From NCBI RefSeq assembly GCF_021129175.1, contig NZ_JAJOHV010000019.1, forward strand, positions 22,622-86,621: a stretch of 64,000 bases of DNA, read 5' to 3'. Positions 46,784-56,048 of this stretch are shown one piece after another (position 1 is the stretch's first letter; every line of letters begins with the position of its first letter). A program made the translations under genes and the position numbers. This stretch comes from Chromobacterium piscinae (GTDB lineage Bacteria; Pseudomonadota; Gammaproteobacteria; Burkholderiales; Chromobacteriaceae). The notes below the pieces were generated by a model. It ran no database searches. It worked only from the letters and a program-made list of their open reading frames with translations, and had not been told where the DNA came from.

Positions 46784-47893
46784 ATGAAACGAAGCGCGTC
46801 CGTCGCGATTCTGCTGGCAAGCGGCGTTCTGGCCGCCTGCAGCACCCAGCAACCGCTGAGCAAGCCTCTGGACTTCAAGTCCGACGCTCCGAAAACCACC
46901 GCCAACAGCCTGGAAGTGCCGCCCGATCTGACCGCGCCGCAAGTCCAAAACAAGTACAACCTGCCTGGCGGCGCCACCGCGAGCAGCGCCGACGCCGCAG
47001 AGCCGACGGTAGGCTCGCCCGTCGCCGTCAACCAGCTGGACAACATCAAGATGGAACGCGCCGGCACCCAACGCTGGCTGCTGGTGGGCAACAAGAAGGC
47101 CGGCGAGCTGTGGCCGGTGCTGAAGGCGTTCTGGCAGGAAAATGGTTTCGTGATCAAGACCGAAGACCCGAGCCTGGGCATCATGGAAACCGACTGGGCG
47201 GAAAACCGCGCCAAACTGCCTAACGACGGCCTGCGCAAGCTGCTGGAAACCGTCGGCCTCGGCAGCGTGTACTCCACCGGCGAGCGCGACAAGTTCCGCA
47301 TCCGCCTGGAAAACACCCCGCAAGGCACCGAAGTCTACTTCTCGCATCGCGGCATGGAAGAGGTCTACGCCGACAACAGCAAGACCAATACCGTGTGGCA
47401 GCCGCGCGCCACCGACCCCAATCTGGAAGCCGAGCTGCTGGGCCGCTTCATGATGCGGCTGGGCATGAACGAAGAGAAGGCCCGCGACCAGGTCAAGCAG
47501 ACGCTGGCCAAACCGGCCAAGCCGCAGGATCCGATCGTCGACGGCCAGCTGCAGCTGTCCGACGGCTTCGACCGCGCTTGGCGCCGCGTCGGCCTGGCGC
47601 TGGACCGCGTCGGCCTGATCGTCACCGATCGCGACCGCTCGCAGGGCCTGTACTACGTGAAGCCGGCCAAGGGCGACACCGACAAGGAAGAATCTGGCGG
47701 CTTCTGGTCCAATCTGGCCTTCTGGAAGAACAAGGACGGCCAGGCGGTCAAACCGACCGCCCCCGAGTACCGGATCAAGCTGGTCGAACAGGGCGCCACC
47801 ACCACCCTGCAGATCCAGGACAAGCAGGGCAAGCCGCTGTCCGACGACTTCGTCAAAGCGGCGCTCGGCAAACTGCAGACCGAGCTGCAATAA
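46784..47893 (+). CDS. bamC: Outer-membrane assembly lipoprotein BamC
   Basis: Lipoprotein of the BAM complex. 369 residues: lipobox VLAAC (Cys19), an unstructured N-terminal stretch (SLEVPPDLT is the usual BamD-binding segment), and two helix-grip domains (ELWPVLKAFWQENGF, then FDRAWRRVGLALDRVG). GGAGTAAGC before the ATG at 46784 supports the start. It follows dapA. BamB is at 2536-3675, so two of the accessory BAM lipoproteins are encoded in this window. Confidence 0.94.
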   Translation: MKRSASVAILLASGVLAACSTQQPLSKPLDFKSDAPKTTANSLEVPPDLTAPQVQNKYNLPGGATASSADAAEPTVGSPVAVNQLDNIKMERAGTQRWLLVGNKKAGELWPVLKAFWQENGFVIKTEDPSLGIMETDWAENRAKLPNDGLRKLLETVGLGSVYSTGERDKFRIRLENTPQGTEVYFSHRGMEEVYADNSKTNTVWQPRATDPNLEAELLGRFMMRLGMNEEKARDQVKQTLAKPAKPQDPIVDGQLQLSDGFDRAWRRVGLALDRVGLIVTDRDRSQGLYYVKPAKGDTDKEESGGFWSNLAFWKNKDGQAVKPTAPEYRIKLVEQGATTTLQIQDKQGKPLSDDFVKAALGKLQTELQ

Positions 47894-47918
47894 CGCAACA
47901 AGCCTTGGACCAAAAAAC

Positions 47919-47945
47919 AACAGCCCGCGAAAGCGGGCTGTTTCT
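47919..47945 (+). terminator. Terminator of dapA-bamC
   Basis: AACAGCCCGC / GCGGGCTGTT arms around GAAA, tail TCTT. Confidence 0.88.
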
Positions 47946-48110
47946 TATGCGGGATTCATTTAATTGCCGTCCGATCACCAGAGGCAGCTAGATGAAATAG
48001 CGCTGCTGATTATCGATAGCAATATGTAACGCTTTGTATTCGACAGCAATAACTGTGGTTTTTCCACCAAACTTTTACAAATCATCGATCCCGCGTCAAA
48101 CAGCAGGCGC

Positions 48111-48138
48111 AAAAAAACCGGCCGAAGCCGGTTTTTTT
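48111..48138 (-). terminator. Terminator of the Ala-rich lipoprotein gene
   Basis: AAAAAAACCGGC / GCCGGTTTTTTT arms around CGAA, 18 bases past the stop on the minus strand; symmetrical, so it can act in both directions. Confidence 0.9.
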
Positions 48139-48155
48139 GTGTTGCTCGCCGCTAA

Positions 48156-48359
48156 TTACTTGGCAGCGGAAGCAGCCGGAGCGGAAGCGTCAGCAGCCGG
48201 AGCGGAAGCGGCCGGAGCGGAAGCTTCAGCAGCCGGAGCGGAAGCGGCCGGAGCGGACGCTTCAACTGCCGGAGCGGAGGCTTCAGCCGGAGCTTCTTTT
48301 TTACCGCAAGCGGACAGGGCTACGGCCAGCAGGGCAGCAACGAGGAGCGACTGTTTCAT
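48156..48359 (-). CDS. Ala/Pro/Ser-repeat small lipoprotein
   Basis: 67 residues. The signal peptide carries lipobox ALSAC (Cys18), followed by GKKEAPAE and then about 35 residues built from a repeated unit around ASAPAAEA/SAPAASAPA. The DNA is a matching tandem array of roughly 15- to 30-base units (48166-48290), likely to vary in copy number. No fold is expected; it probably extends from the outer-membrane or inner-membrane surface as a low-complexity anchor. Function unknown. Confidence 0.78.
   Translation of the reverse strand: MKQSLLVAALLAVALSACGKKEAPAEASAPAVEASAPAASAPAAEASAPAASAPAADASAPAASAAK
48166..48290 (-). repeat. Tandem GGAGCGGAAGC repeats inside the small lipoprotein gene
   Basis: The plus strand repeats CAGCCGGAGCGGAAGCG with slight variation about seven times. 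All units are multiples of three, so copy changes would keep the frame. Confidence 0.75.
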
Positions 48360-48617
48360 TTTTTCTTTACCTTTGAGGATAAGTTGAACAAGACGTCAGT
48401 TATCGCACGGTCTCGACAATAAGCCGGGCGACTGAAAATCCATCAGTGAGCAAATTGTATCACGAAAAAAATGGCTGTATAGAGGGCAAAAATCTAAAAA
48501 AACAACAATGCCAAGCACAGACTGACATGTGTCGGCCCAAGCATTAAAACGGGCGTTTACCCCCTGGATTCAGCCTTCCATCGCGTTGCTCGAACGATAC
48601 AAGCAAGAAAACTGTTG

Positions 48618-49751
48618 TTATTCTGCTACATTTGCCGAAAGATGCCAATAACCTGACAGATAGCCATCGTATAGCGCGTCCATCATATCGGCGGAATAGA
48701 GTCCCGCTTTCAGCCTCCGGCGATTGCCGAAGTGTTGCCAATCGGCAAAATCACCATCGGAAACGTCCACTTTCTCGCCGTTGCAGTAGACGCAGGCATC
48801 GCAGAACAGGATTTGGCTCTTGCGGTCCAGCTCCAGCCCCCGCTCGGCCAATGCCTCGGCGAACGCGTCTTCGTCCAACTCGTCTTCCGGCGCGTCATAG
48901 AACACATGCGCCTTGGGCTCGGTCAGATAGTGGCCGAGAAAATCGCAAACCGTGTCCTTGTCCCAGCGGATCTGCGACAACAGGCCGGCCACCTGCCCTA
49001 TCATCTCGTCGCCTATCCTCGCCGGATCGGCCTGCAGCGTCAGGTCCGGATCGGCGTAGACGCCGTCCAGGCAAACGCGGTCCTGCAGATAAACCAGAAA
49101 CTGCGTCGCCAGCTCCTGCGCCGGCGGCGCGCGGAAACCGATCGAGTAGGTCATGCCCGGTTCCAGCGCCACGCCGTAGTGCGCGCAGTGCGGCGGCAGG
49201 TACAGCATGTCCCCGTGCTCCAGCACGAACTCCTGCTCCGTGCGGAAGTCCTTCAGCACCCGGATCGGCGCGTCCTCGATGAAGTCGTCGTCGTGCTGAG
49301 AGGAAATCTGCCAGCGCTTCTTGCCACCCACCTGCAGCAGGAACACGTCGTAGGCGTCGAAATGCGGGCCTACCGTGCCGCCAGGCGGAGCATAGCTGAT
49401 CATCAGATCATCCAGCCTGGCATAAGGAATGAAGTTGAAGCGCCACAGGATGTCGTCGATATGCGGCAAGTGATGGTTGACGCCCTGGACCAGCAGCGTC
49501 CAGTCGGTGTCGGCCAGCCGGCGGAAGCGCGAGGCGCGGAACGGGCCACGCTCAAGGTGCCATTTGTCTTTCTTGTATTCGATCAGCCGGGACTCGGCGT
49601 CGTCCCGTTGCGCCAGTTCGGACAAGACGGAAAAGTCGACGTACGGGCCGACGTCGGTCAGCGCGCCGCGGATCAACAGCGGTTTCTTGTGCCAGTATTC
49701 GGCGAGGAATTGTTCGGGCGACATGCCGCCCAGCAAGTTTGTGGTATTCAT
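48618..49751 (-). CDS. roxA: Ribosomal protein hydroxylase RoxA (cupin, JmjC-like)
   Basis: Fe(II)/2-oxoglutarate oxygenase of the YcfD family; E. coli RoxA hydroxylates an arginine of ribosomal protein L16. 377 residues. The metal triad is His-x-Asp in GPHFDAYDVF (about residue 132) plus a later His in HCAHYGVALEPG. NTTNLLGGMSPEQFLAEYW at the N-terminus is typical. It stands alone; the neighbours are the small lipoprotein and divergent slyD. The target here is inferred from the family. Confidence 0.92.
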   Translation of the reverse strand: MNTTNLLGGMSPEQFLAEYWHKKPLLIRGALTDVGPYVDFSVLSELAQRDDAESRLIEYKKDKWHLERGPFRASRFRRLADTDWTLLVQGVNHHLPHIDDILWRFNFIPYARLDDLMISYAPPGGTVGPHFDAYDVFLLQVGGKKRWQISSQHDDDFIEDAPIRVLKDFRTEQEFVLEHGDMLYLPPHCAHYGVALEPGMTYSIGFRAPPAQELATQFLVYLQDRVCLDGVYADPDLTLQADPARIGDEMIGQVAGLLSQIRWDKDTVCDFLGHYLTEPKAHVFYDAPEDELDEDAFAEALAERGLELDRKSQILFCDACVYCNGEKVDVSDGDFADWQHFGNRRRLKAGLYSADMMDALYDGYLSGYWHLSANVAE

Positions 49752-49891
49752 CAGCTTTTACGGGCTCAGCCGCCCGTCTATGGTTTACAATACGCCAGCG
49801 GACGCGCGAACGTCCTATCTTGCGGTGGAAGGAACACCCTCGGGACCGTCCCTGTCAAGTTTTTTTACCATCCATCACGGATATTCAACTC

Positions 49892-50371
49892 ATGCAAATC
49901 GCCAAAAACACCATCGTCACGATCCACTACGAGATGTTCGACGTCGACAATAACCTGCTCGACAAGACCGAAGAGCCGATCAGCTACCTGCACGGCGGCT
50001 ACGATGGCATCTTCCCGCTGGTGGAAGAGGCGCTGGAAGGCAAAAACGTCGGCGAATCCGTCGATGTGAAGCTGACCTCTGACGACGCGTTCGGCGACCC
50101 GGAAGAAGAGCTGATCCGCGTGGAAGATCTGGAAGTGTTCCCGGCCGACGTCGAAGTCGGCATGGTATTCGAAGCTGACGATCCGGAAACCGGCGAACTG
50201 CTGCTGTTCCGCGTCACCGACATCGCCGATGGCAAAGCCGTCGTCGACGCCAACCACCCGCTGGCCGGCCAGAGCATCCGCTTCTCCGCCAAGGTGGTCG
50301 AAGTGCGCGCCGCCAGCGCCGACGAGATCAGCCACGGCCACGCCCACGGCGAACACGGCCACCACCACTGA
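49892..50371 (+). CDS. slyD: FKBP-type peptidyl-prolyl isomerase SlyD
   Basis: 159 residues: FKBP domain (MQIAKNTIVTIHYEM, YLHGGYDGIFPLVEEAL), an inserted-in-flap chaperone domain (DDAFGDPEEELIRVED region), and a His-rich tail (SHGHAHGEHGHHH, 147-159) that binds Ni or other metals. SlyD assists folding and hydrogenase nickel delivery in E. coli. The tail is shorter than in E. coli and lacks Cys. The start at 49892 is preceded by a weak ribosome binding site. Confidence 0.94.
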   Translation: MQIAKNTIVTIHYEMFDVDNNLLDKTEEPISYLHGGYDGIFPLVEEALEGKNVGESVDVKLTSDDAFGDPEEELIRVEDLEVFPADVEVGMVFEADDPETGELLLFRVTDIADGKAVVDANHPLAGQSIRFSAKVVEVRAASADEISHGHAHGEHGHHH

Positions 50372-50401
50372 TCGGCAAGCGGCGATCCATCGCCCTGCCT
50401 G

Positions 50402-50428
50402 AAAAAGCGGCCTCCGGGCCGCTTTTTA
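50402..50428 (+). terminator. Terminator of slyD
   Basis: AAAAAGCGGCC / GGCCGCTTTTT arms with loop TCCG; symmetric, also usable by the convergent PAP2 gene. Confidence 0.9.
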
Positions 50429-50435
50429 TTTGCCC

Positions 50436-51182
50436 TCAGTGCCCGCGCCGGGCAAAGCGCCAGAACCCGACCACAAGCACCCCGCCCGCGATCGCCGCGC
50501 GCAGCCAATATTCGGCGAACACGCCGCGGTGTCCCAGCAGCCAGGCCAGGGCGCCGGCCAGCCACACCAGCAGAATCAACTCGGCCGTGCGGGCGATGTC
50601 GCGCGGCCAGCCATCCGGCCAGGCGAAACGCAGCGCCAGCCTCATCGCTCCCCAGCCCAGCAGCGCGCCCACCGTCAGATCCAGCGGCCAGTGCACGCCG
50701 ATGGCGATCCTGGACAACATCACCAGCCCAGCCAGCGGCAGCCAGGCCGCCGCCCTGCCCCAGCCTATGCCGCGCCAGGCGAAAGTGGCCAGCGCGGCCG
50801 AAGCCATCGCGTGCCCGGACGGGAAAGAGCCGTTGCCAGGCAAGCGGTCAAGCAAATCCACCATGCCTCGCGGCAACACCTGCGGCGGCCTGGGCACGGC
50901 GAAGCCCGCTTTCAACAGCACCGCCAGCGCGATGGCTGCGGCGCCGCCGGCGATCAGCGCCGGCAAACGCCGCGGCTCGCGCCAGCACATGGCCAGCATC
51001 AGCGCCAATGCGGTCGGCCAATCGCCGAACACGCTGAAAAAGCGCCACAGCGGCGCCGGCAGATGATGCAGCAGCGGATGCAAGAACAAAAACAACTGGC
51101 GGTTGGCCTGCGGCCAGCCCGCCAGCGCCGCGCTCAATACCGCCAGCAGAACGGCCGGCCAGAATCGACGAAGCCCGGCCAT
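50436..51182 (-). CDS. PAP2-family membrane phosphatase
   Basis: 248 residues, about six transmembrane helices. The PAP2 signature parts are in order: KAGFAVPRPPQ, PSGHAMASAA and SRIAIGVHWPLDLTVG. Such enzymes dephosphorylate phosphatidic acid, phosphatidylglycerophosphate or undecaprenyl diphosphate. It lies four bases from prmC on the same strand. Substrate cannot be decided. Confidence 0.92.
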   Translation of the reverse strand: MAGLRRFWPAVLLAVLSAALAGWPQANRQLFLFLHPLLHHLPAPLWRFFSVFGDWPTALALMLAMCWREPRRLPALIAGGAAAIALAVLLKAGFAVPRPPQVLPRGMVDLLDRLPGNGSFPSGHAMASAALATFAWRGIGWGRAAAWLPLAGLVMLSRIAIGVHWPLDLTVGALLGWGAMRLALRFAWPDGWPRDIARTAELILLVWLAGALAWLLGHRGVFAEYWLRAAIAGGVLVVGFWRFARRGH

Positions 51183-51185
51183 CGC

Positions 51186-52007
51186 TCAATCCGCCTTGCG
51201 CCCGACGGTGATGCGGTCCTGGCCGGCCAGGTCGCGTATGGTTTCCACCTGGCTCAAGCCGGCGGCGGAAAACAGCGCCCTCGCTGCCTCGCCCTGGTCG
51301 TAGCCGTGCTCGACCATCAGCCAGCCGCCGCCGGCCAGTCTGGCCGGCGCGCCGGCGGCGATCTCGCGCAGGCAGGCCAGGCCGTCGGCTTCGTCGGTCA
51401 GCGCGCCGCGCGGTTCGAAACGCAGGTCGCCTTCGGCCAGATGATGGTCGTCGCGCTCGATATACGGCGGGTTGGACACGATCAAATCGAAGCGAGCGCC
51501 GGCATCCAGCGGATCGAACCAGCTGCCCAGCCGGAAATCGACCCGGGCGGCCAGCGCGTCGGCATTCCCGCGCGCGACGGCCAGCGCGTCGGCGGAGACA
51601 TCCACCGCGCCCACAACCCAGTCCGGCGCTTCCAGCGCCAGCGTGACGGCGATGATGCCGCTGCCGGTGCCCAGGTCCACCACTCGCGCCGGCGCGGTCC
51701 GGTCGATGCGGAACAGCGCCTGCTCGATCAGATGCTCAGTCTCAGGCCGCGGAATCAGCACTCCCGGACGGACCTGGAAATCGCGGCCGTAGAATTCGCG
51801 CGCACCGAGCAGATAGGCCATCGGCTCGCCGGCCAGGCGGCGCGCGGCCAGCGCGTCGAAGGCAGTCGCGGCCCCGTCCGGCAGCTCGCGCTCGGGATGG
51901 CCGATGATGGCGGCGTGGGTCAGGCCGGGCCAGGCGTGCGTCAGCAGCATCCGGGACTCCAGCCTGGGCAGGGGGTGGCGCCGCAGCGCCTGTTCTATGG
52001 TCGGCAT
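51186..52007 (-). CDS. prmC: Release-factor glutamine methyltransferase PrmC (HemK)
   Basis: Methylates the GGQ glutamine of RF1 and RF2. 273 residues. The PrmC N-terminal domain is followed by the SAM fold (DLGTGSGIIAVTLALE) and the catalytic motif SNPPYIERDD. YLLGAREFYGRDFQV and LIPRPETEHL are family stretches. Between the PAP2 gene and mgtE, with a seven-base gap to mgtE. Certain. Confidence 0.96.
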   Translation of the reverse strand: MPTIEQALRRHPLPRLESRMLLTHAWPGLTHAAIIGHPERELPDGAATAFDALAARRLAGEPMAYLLGAREFYGRDFQVRPGVLIPRPETEHLIEQALFRIDRTAPARVVDLGTGSGIIAVTLALEAPDWVVGAVDVSADALAVARGNADALAARVDFRLGSWFDPLDAGARFDLIVSNPPYIERDDHHLAEGDLRFEPRGALTDEADGLACLREIAAGAPARLAGGGWLMVEHGYDQGEAARALFSAAGLSQVETIRDLAGQDRITVGRKAD

Positions 52008-52014
52008 GGTTCTA

Positions 52015-53454
52015 TTACAGCAGGAACAGGGTGGCCAGCCCCAGGAAAATCAGAAAGCCGCCGGAATCGGTGCAGGCGGTGATCAATACGCTGGAGCCCA
52101 GCGCCGGGTCCTTGCCCAGCTTCTGCATCAGCGTCGGGATCATCACTCCCATAGTGGCGGCCAGCATCAGGTTCAGCGTCATCGCCGCCAGCATCACCAG
52201 GCCCAGCGACATGCTGCCGTACAGCAACCAGGCCACCGCGCCGATGACGCTGCCCCAGGCCATGCCGTTGATCACGCTGACGCCCAGCTCCTTGCGCCAC
52301 AGGCGGCCGGCCTGGCCGACCTGCATCTGGCCCATGGCCAGCGCGCGCACGATCATGGTGATGGTCTGGTTGCCGGAATTGCCGCCTATGCCGGCGACGA
52401 TCGGCATCAAGGCCGCCAGCGCCACCAACTGAGCGATGGAATGTTCGAAGGCGCCGATCACGCGGGAGGCGAAGAAGGCGGTGCAGAGGTTGATCGCCAG
52501 CCAGGACCAGCGGTTCCTCACCGAATCCATCACCGGCGCGAACAAGTCTTCCTCTTCCTTCAGGCCTGCCAGGTTCAGCATTTCGCTGTCGGACTCCTCG
52601 CGGATCACGTCCACCATCGCGTCCACGGTCAGCCGGCCCAGCAGCGCGCCGCGCTCGTCGACCACCGGCGCGCTGACCAGGTCATAGCGCTCGAAGGCCT
52701 GGGCGGCGTCCACCGCCGGCTCGTCCGGATGAAAGCTGACTACCTCTGTGGCCATCGCCTCCGCCACCAGCGTGTCCGGATCAGACACCAGCAGCTTGCG
52801 CACTGACAGCACGCCCTTGAGCAGGCCGGCGTCGTCGGTGACGAAGATCTTGTCGGTCTGGCCGGGCAGATCGTCGAAACGGCGCAGGTAGCGCAGCACT
52901 ACTTCGCAGCTGACGTCGGCGCGGATTTTCACCAGCTCGAAATCCATCAGAGCGCCGACGCGGTCATCGTCGTAGGACAGCACCGCCTGCAATTGGCCGC
53001 GCTCTTCCTCGTCCAGCCGGCCCATCGCCTCGTACACCACCTGGCGCGGCAGGTCCGGCGCCAGCTCGGCCAGTTCGTCGGCGTCCAGTTCGCCCAGCGC
53101 CGCCACCAGCTCGTCGGGCTCCATCACCTCGATCAGCGACTCGCGCACCGCGTCGGACACTTCCAGCAGCACCGCGCCGTCGCGCGAGGGATCGGTCAGG
53201 TCCCAGGCCAGCAGCCGGTCTTCCAGCGGCAACGCCTCCAGCACGTGGGCGATGTCGGCCGGGTGCAGTTGGGACAGTTTCTGTCCCAGTTCCAGCAGAT
53301 TGTGTCGCGACGCCTGCGGATCGGCGGCGGCTTCGGCCGCGTCCTGACGCGTAGCAAGATGTTCAAGCTGGCGCTGGCGCTCGATCAGGCGCTGCACCAG
53401 GCCCAGGCTTTCCTGCAGACGATCGGCGGATTGTTGCTTGTAGGCAACCGTCAT
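52015..53454 (-). CDS. mgtE: Magnesium transporter MgtE
   Basis: 479 residues: N-terminal helical domain (MgtE_N, with LHPADIAHVLEALPL), a CBS-domain pair (VKIRADVSCEVVLRYLRR and LVSDPDTLVAEAMATEVV) and five C-terminal transmembrane helices (from about residue 310, ending GGFLIFLGLATLFLL). The cytoplasmic domains sense Mg2+ and gate the pore. Mg/Co permease of the inner membrane. Shares a strand with prmC and the PAP2 gene. Confidence 0.95.
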   Translation of the reverse strand: MTVAYKQQSADRLQESLGLVQRLIERQRQLEHLATRQDAAEAAADPQASRHNLLELGQKLSQLHPADIAHVLEALPLEDRLLAWDLTDPSRDGAVLLEVSDAVRESLIEVMEPDELVAALGELDADELAELAPDLPRQVVYEAMGRLDEEERGQLQAVLSYDDDRVGALMDFELVKIRADVSCEVVLRYLRRFDDLPGQTDKIFVTDDAGLLKGVLSVRKLLVSDPDTLVAEAMATEVVSFHPDEPAVDAAQAFERYDLVSAPVVDERGALLGRLTVDAMVDVIREESDSEMLNLAGLKEEEDLFAPVMDSVRNRWSWLAINLCTAFFASRVIGAFEHSIAQLVALAALMPIVAGIGGNSGNQTITMIVRALAMGQMQVGQAGRLWRKELGVSVINGMAWGSVIGAVAWLLYGSMSLGLVMLAAMTLNLMLAATMGVMIPTLMQKLGKDPALGSSVLITACTDSGGFLIFLGLATLFLL

Positions 53455-53675
53455 GCACGTCTCCTTCCGCCCACTGGGCGCGCGAAGGGGGCCGACGGTG
53501 TGAGGCGGGATTTTATAGAGTGATACGGGATTCGATTAAGGGATAACTGGGTAAGTCCATTGCGTTGGCCGCGGCGTGCCCGCGGCGCGCGAAAAGAAAG
53601 TCGCGATTGTAACATATCGTCACAAGCGGCTTCCACCCGCCCCCGCGGACAAGGCGGCGGGCCGGAACAGCGGGA

Positions 53676-54362
53676 TCAGGGCAGCTCGACGTAGCCCATC
53701 CGGCGCTGGATGATGCGGGTCTTGCGCGCCAAGCCGGGCGCGCCGCGGTGCTCGTCGTAATAGCGCGGATTGGGCACCATCGCGGCCAGCTTGGCGGCCT
53801 GGGACGACGACAGGCGCGAGGCGCCGGTGCGGAAGTAGTAGCGCGAGGCGGCCTCGGCGCCGAACACGCCGTTGCCCCACTCGATCACGTTCAGATAGAT
53901 CTCGTAGATGCGGCGCTTGTCCAGCACCGACTCCAGCATCACCGTGATCAGCGCCTCCTCCAGCTTGCGCCACGGCGTCTTGCCGCTGGACAGGAACAGG
54001 TTTTTGGCCAGCTGCTGGCTAATGGTGGAGCCGCCGGCGACGATCTTGCCCTTCTGCAGGTTCTTCTCGAACGCCGCCTCGATGCCGTCCCAGTCGAAGC
54101 CTTCATGATCGACGAACTTGGCGTCCTCGGAGGCGATCAGCGCCCGTTTCAGATTGGGCGATATCTTGTCGTACGGCACCCACTTGTGGCGCAGCTCGGC
54201 CTCGGGGTCGTCCTGCTGCAGCCTGGCCAGCTGCTCGTTCATGAAGGAACTGGCGCCGGGATTATGGTCGCGCCAGTAGACGATATGGCCTAGCACCCAC
54301 AGGTTATACAGCAGAAAGGCGGCCACCAGGGCCGCCAGGATCTTCAACAGGATGCGCGTCAT
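53676..54362 (-). CDS. mtgA: Monofunctional peptidoglycan glycosyltransferase
   Basis: GT51 enzyme polymerising lipid II into glycan strands. 228 residues: one N-terminal anchor helix (ALVAAFLLYNLWVLGHIVYW) and the GT51 domain with the catalytic Glu in SEDAKFVDHEGFDW and the motifs GGSTISQQLAKNL and RKLEEALITVMLE. There is no transpeptidase domain. aroE ends two bases before its start, so they form a small operon. Confidence 0.96.
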   Translation of the reverse strand: MTRILLKILAALVAAFLLYNLWVLGHIVYWRDHNPGASSFMNEQLARLQQDDPEAELRHKWVPYDKISPNLKRALIASEDAKFVDHEGFDWDGIEAAFEKNLQKGKIVAGGSTISQQLAKNLFLSSGKTPWRKLEEALITVMLESVLDKRRIYEIYLNVIEWGNGVFGAEAASRYYFRTGASRLSSSQAAKLAAMVPNPRYYDEHRGAPGLARKTRIIQRRMGYVELP

Positions 54363-54364
54363 GC

Positions 54365-55186
54365 TCAGGCCAGCACTTCCCTCAGCATATTGGTCACCTT
54401 GCGCGTCTCCGGCTGCACGCCGCGCCAGATGGAGAACGACTCGGCCGCCTGCTCCACCAGCATGCCCAGGCCGTCGGCCAGCATGCCGGCGTTTTCGCCT
54501 TGGGCGCGCTGCAGGAACGGCGTCAGGCCGGCGCTGTAGACCATGTCGTAGGCCAGCGTGCGCGAGGTGAACACGCCGTGCGGCAGCGGCGGCATCTCGT
54601 TGTTCAGGCTGGTGGACGTGGCGTTGATGATGATGTCGAAGCTGCGGCCTTCCAGCGCCGCGTAGCCGACCGCCTCCACCTTGCCGTAGCGGGCGAAGTG
54701 ATGGGCCAGCGCCTCGGCCTTGATCACGGTGCGGTTGACGATGGTCAGGCTGGCAGGCTTCTGCTCCAGAATCGGCTCCAGCACGCCGCGCACCGCGCCG
54801 CCGGCGCCCAGGATCAGCACGCGCCGTCCGGCGATCGGGTAATCCAGGTTTTCCACGATGTCGCGCACCAGGCCGACGCCGTCGGTGTTGTCGCCGTACA
54901 CCTTGCCGTCGCGGAAGGCCAGCGTATTCACCGCCTCGGCCGCGCGCGCGCGTTCGGTCAGCTCGGACGCGTAGCGGAAGGCGTCGCCCTTGAACGGCAG
55001 CGTGATGTTCAGCCCCTTGCCGCCCTTGGCCACGAATTCGCCCACCACCTCGTTGAAGCGGCCGATGTCGGCGAACAGGCGCTCATAGCTGATGTCCTCT
55101 CCGGTTGCCCGGGCGAACTCCTCGTGGATGAACGGCGACTGGCTATGGGAGATCGGGTTGCCGATTACGGCGTAACGGTCGGTCAT
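54365..55186 (-). CDS. aroE: Shikimate dehydrogenase
   Basis: NADPH-dependent step of the shikimate pathway. 273 residues. Shikimate-binding NPISHSQSPF and the catalytic Lys/Asp are in NITLPFKGDAF and YGDNTDGVGLV; the NADP loop is LGAGGAVRGV. The start at 55186 gives MTDRYAVIGNPI. Two bases separate it from mtgA. Certain. Confidence 0.97.
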   Translation of the reverse strand: MTDRYAVIGNPISHSQSPFIHEEFARATGEDISYERLFADIGRFNEVVGEFVAKGGKGLNITLPFKGDAFRYASELTERARAAEAVNTLAFRDGKVYGDNTDGVGLVRDIVENLDYPIAGRRVLILGAGGAVRGVLEPILEQKPASLTIVNRTVIKAEALAHHFARYGKVEAVGYAALEGRSFDIIINATSTSLNNEMPPLPHGVFTSRTLAYDMVYSAGLTPFLQRAQGENAGMLADGLGMLVEQAAESFSIWRGVQPETRKVTNMLREVLA

Positions 55187-55391
55187 GTCCGGCTTTCCAA
55201 AATGCGATATGTTTTGTGCGGCCAAGGAACCGCCGACAAAGCCTCCCGGCGCGCCCTGAAACCGGGGTGCGCCCATCAGGAATACGCCGTACGGCGCGTC
55301 GTGGCGTTGTCGACAGATCGAAGCTGCGGGTTCACCCCACACTTTGCCGCTTAACGCCGCAAACTTCAACCGCCTCGGACAAGGACTGCGC

Positions 55392-55844
55392 TCAGCCCTG
55401 CACCCAAGGCAGGCCGCGCCAGCGCCAGCCCCCGACCGAGTTGCGGTGGCCGTCGCCGTCGCGGTCGCCCTCGAAGCCTTCCAGCACGTTGTACACCTCG
55501 CTGTAGCCGTTGTCCGCCGCCAGCCGCGCCACCTGGTCGGAACGGGCGCCGGAGCGGCAGATCACCAGCAGCACCGCCTCCGGGTCGACCTGGTGGGTCA
55601 ACTGGGCCAGAAAATTGGGATTCGGCTCCATGCCGGGATAGCTGCGCCATTCGATGTTCACCGCGCCCGGCACGGTGCCGACGAATTGCCACTCCGCATG
55701 GCTGCGCACGTCCAGCAGCACCGCCTTGGGCAGGCCTTGCATCAATTCATAGGCCTCGTCGGGCAGCACGGCTCCACTGTAGGACAGGCCCAACTGTTCG
55801 GCGCGCTGGTGCGCGGCCTCCAGAATCAGTTTCATTCTGCTCAT
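55392..55844 (-). CDS. Rhodanese-domain sulfurtransferase
   Basis: 150 residues, single rhodanese domain. The active-site loop is CRSGARS (Cys at about residue 96), and LLDVRSHAEWQFVGTVPG is the family N-terminal motif. The end (GDRDGDGHRNSVGGWRWRG) is typical for a betaproteobacterial group. Sulfur acceptor not known. It stands alone upstream of the glnA control region, on the opposite strand. Confidence 0.92.
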   Translation of the reverse strand: MSRMKLILEAAHQRAEQLGLSYSGAVLPDEAYELMQGLPKAVLLDVRSHAEWQFVGTVPGAVNIEWRSYPGMEPNPNFLAQLTHQVDPEAVLLVICRSGARSDQVARLAADNGYSEVYNVLEGFEGDRDGDGHRNSVGGWRWRGLPWVQG

Positions 55845-55913
55845 CTGTTTTCCTCCTGCAACACTTCGGGCTTATGTTGGCGATTATCGACCCACCCGGC
55901 ATGGCTGGCAAAT

Positions 55914-55930
55914 TGCACCATATCGGTGCG
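55914..55930 (+). promoter_or_regulatory. NtrC box 1 of glnA
   Basis: TGCACC-ATATC-GGTGCG, one mismatch to the palindromic NtrC consensus TGCACC-n5-GGTGCA. Centred about 138 bases before the predicted sigma-54 start, close to the -140 site of E. coli glnAp2. Confidence 0.85.
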
Positions 55931-55943
55931 CCGCCTGGGACGA

Positions 55944-55960
55944 GGCACCAGATTGGTTCA
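55944..55960 (+). promoter_or_regulatory. NtrC box 2 of glnA
   Basis: GGCACC-AGATT-GGTTCA, weaker than box 1, with its centre exactly 30 bases (three helical turns) further on, at about -108. That spacing allows cooperative binding of two NtrC dimers. Confidence 0.7.
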
Positions 55961-56032
55961 AGTCTAGTCATTCCAGCCGGCTGGATAAGCCAAAGCGGCT
56001 ATGACACAATGCAGCAGCAGCGTTTCAGAGGC

Positions 56033-56048
56033 TGGCACGCTTCCTGCT
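56033..56048 (+). promoter_or_regulatory. Sigma-54 promoter of glnA
   Basis: TGGCACGCTTCCTGCT matches the consensus TGGCACG-n4-TTGCT except for one base, with the GG/GC spacing right for -24/-12. Transcription would start near 56060, about 56 bases before the glnA ATG. Confidence 0.85.
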
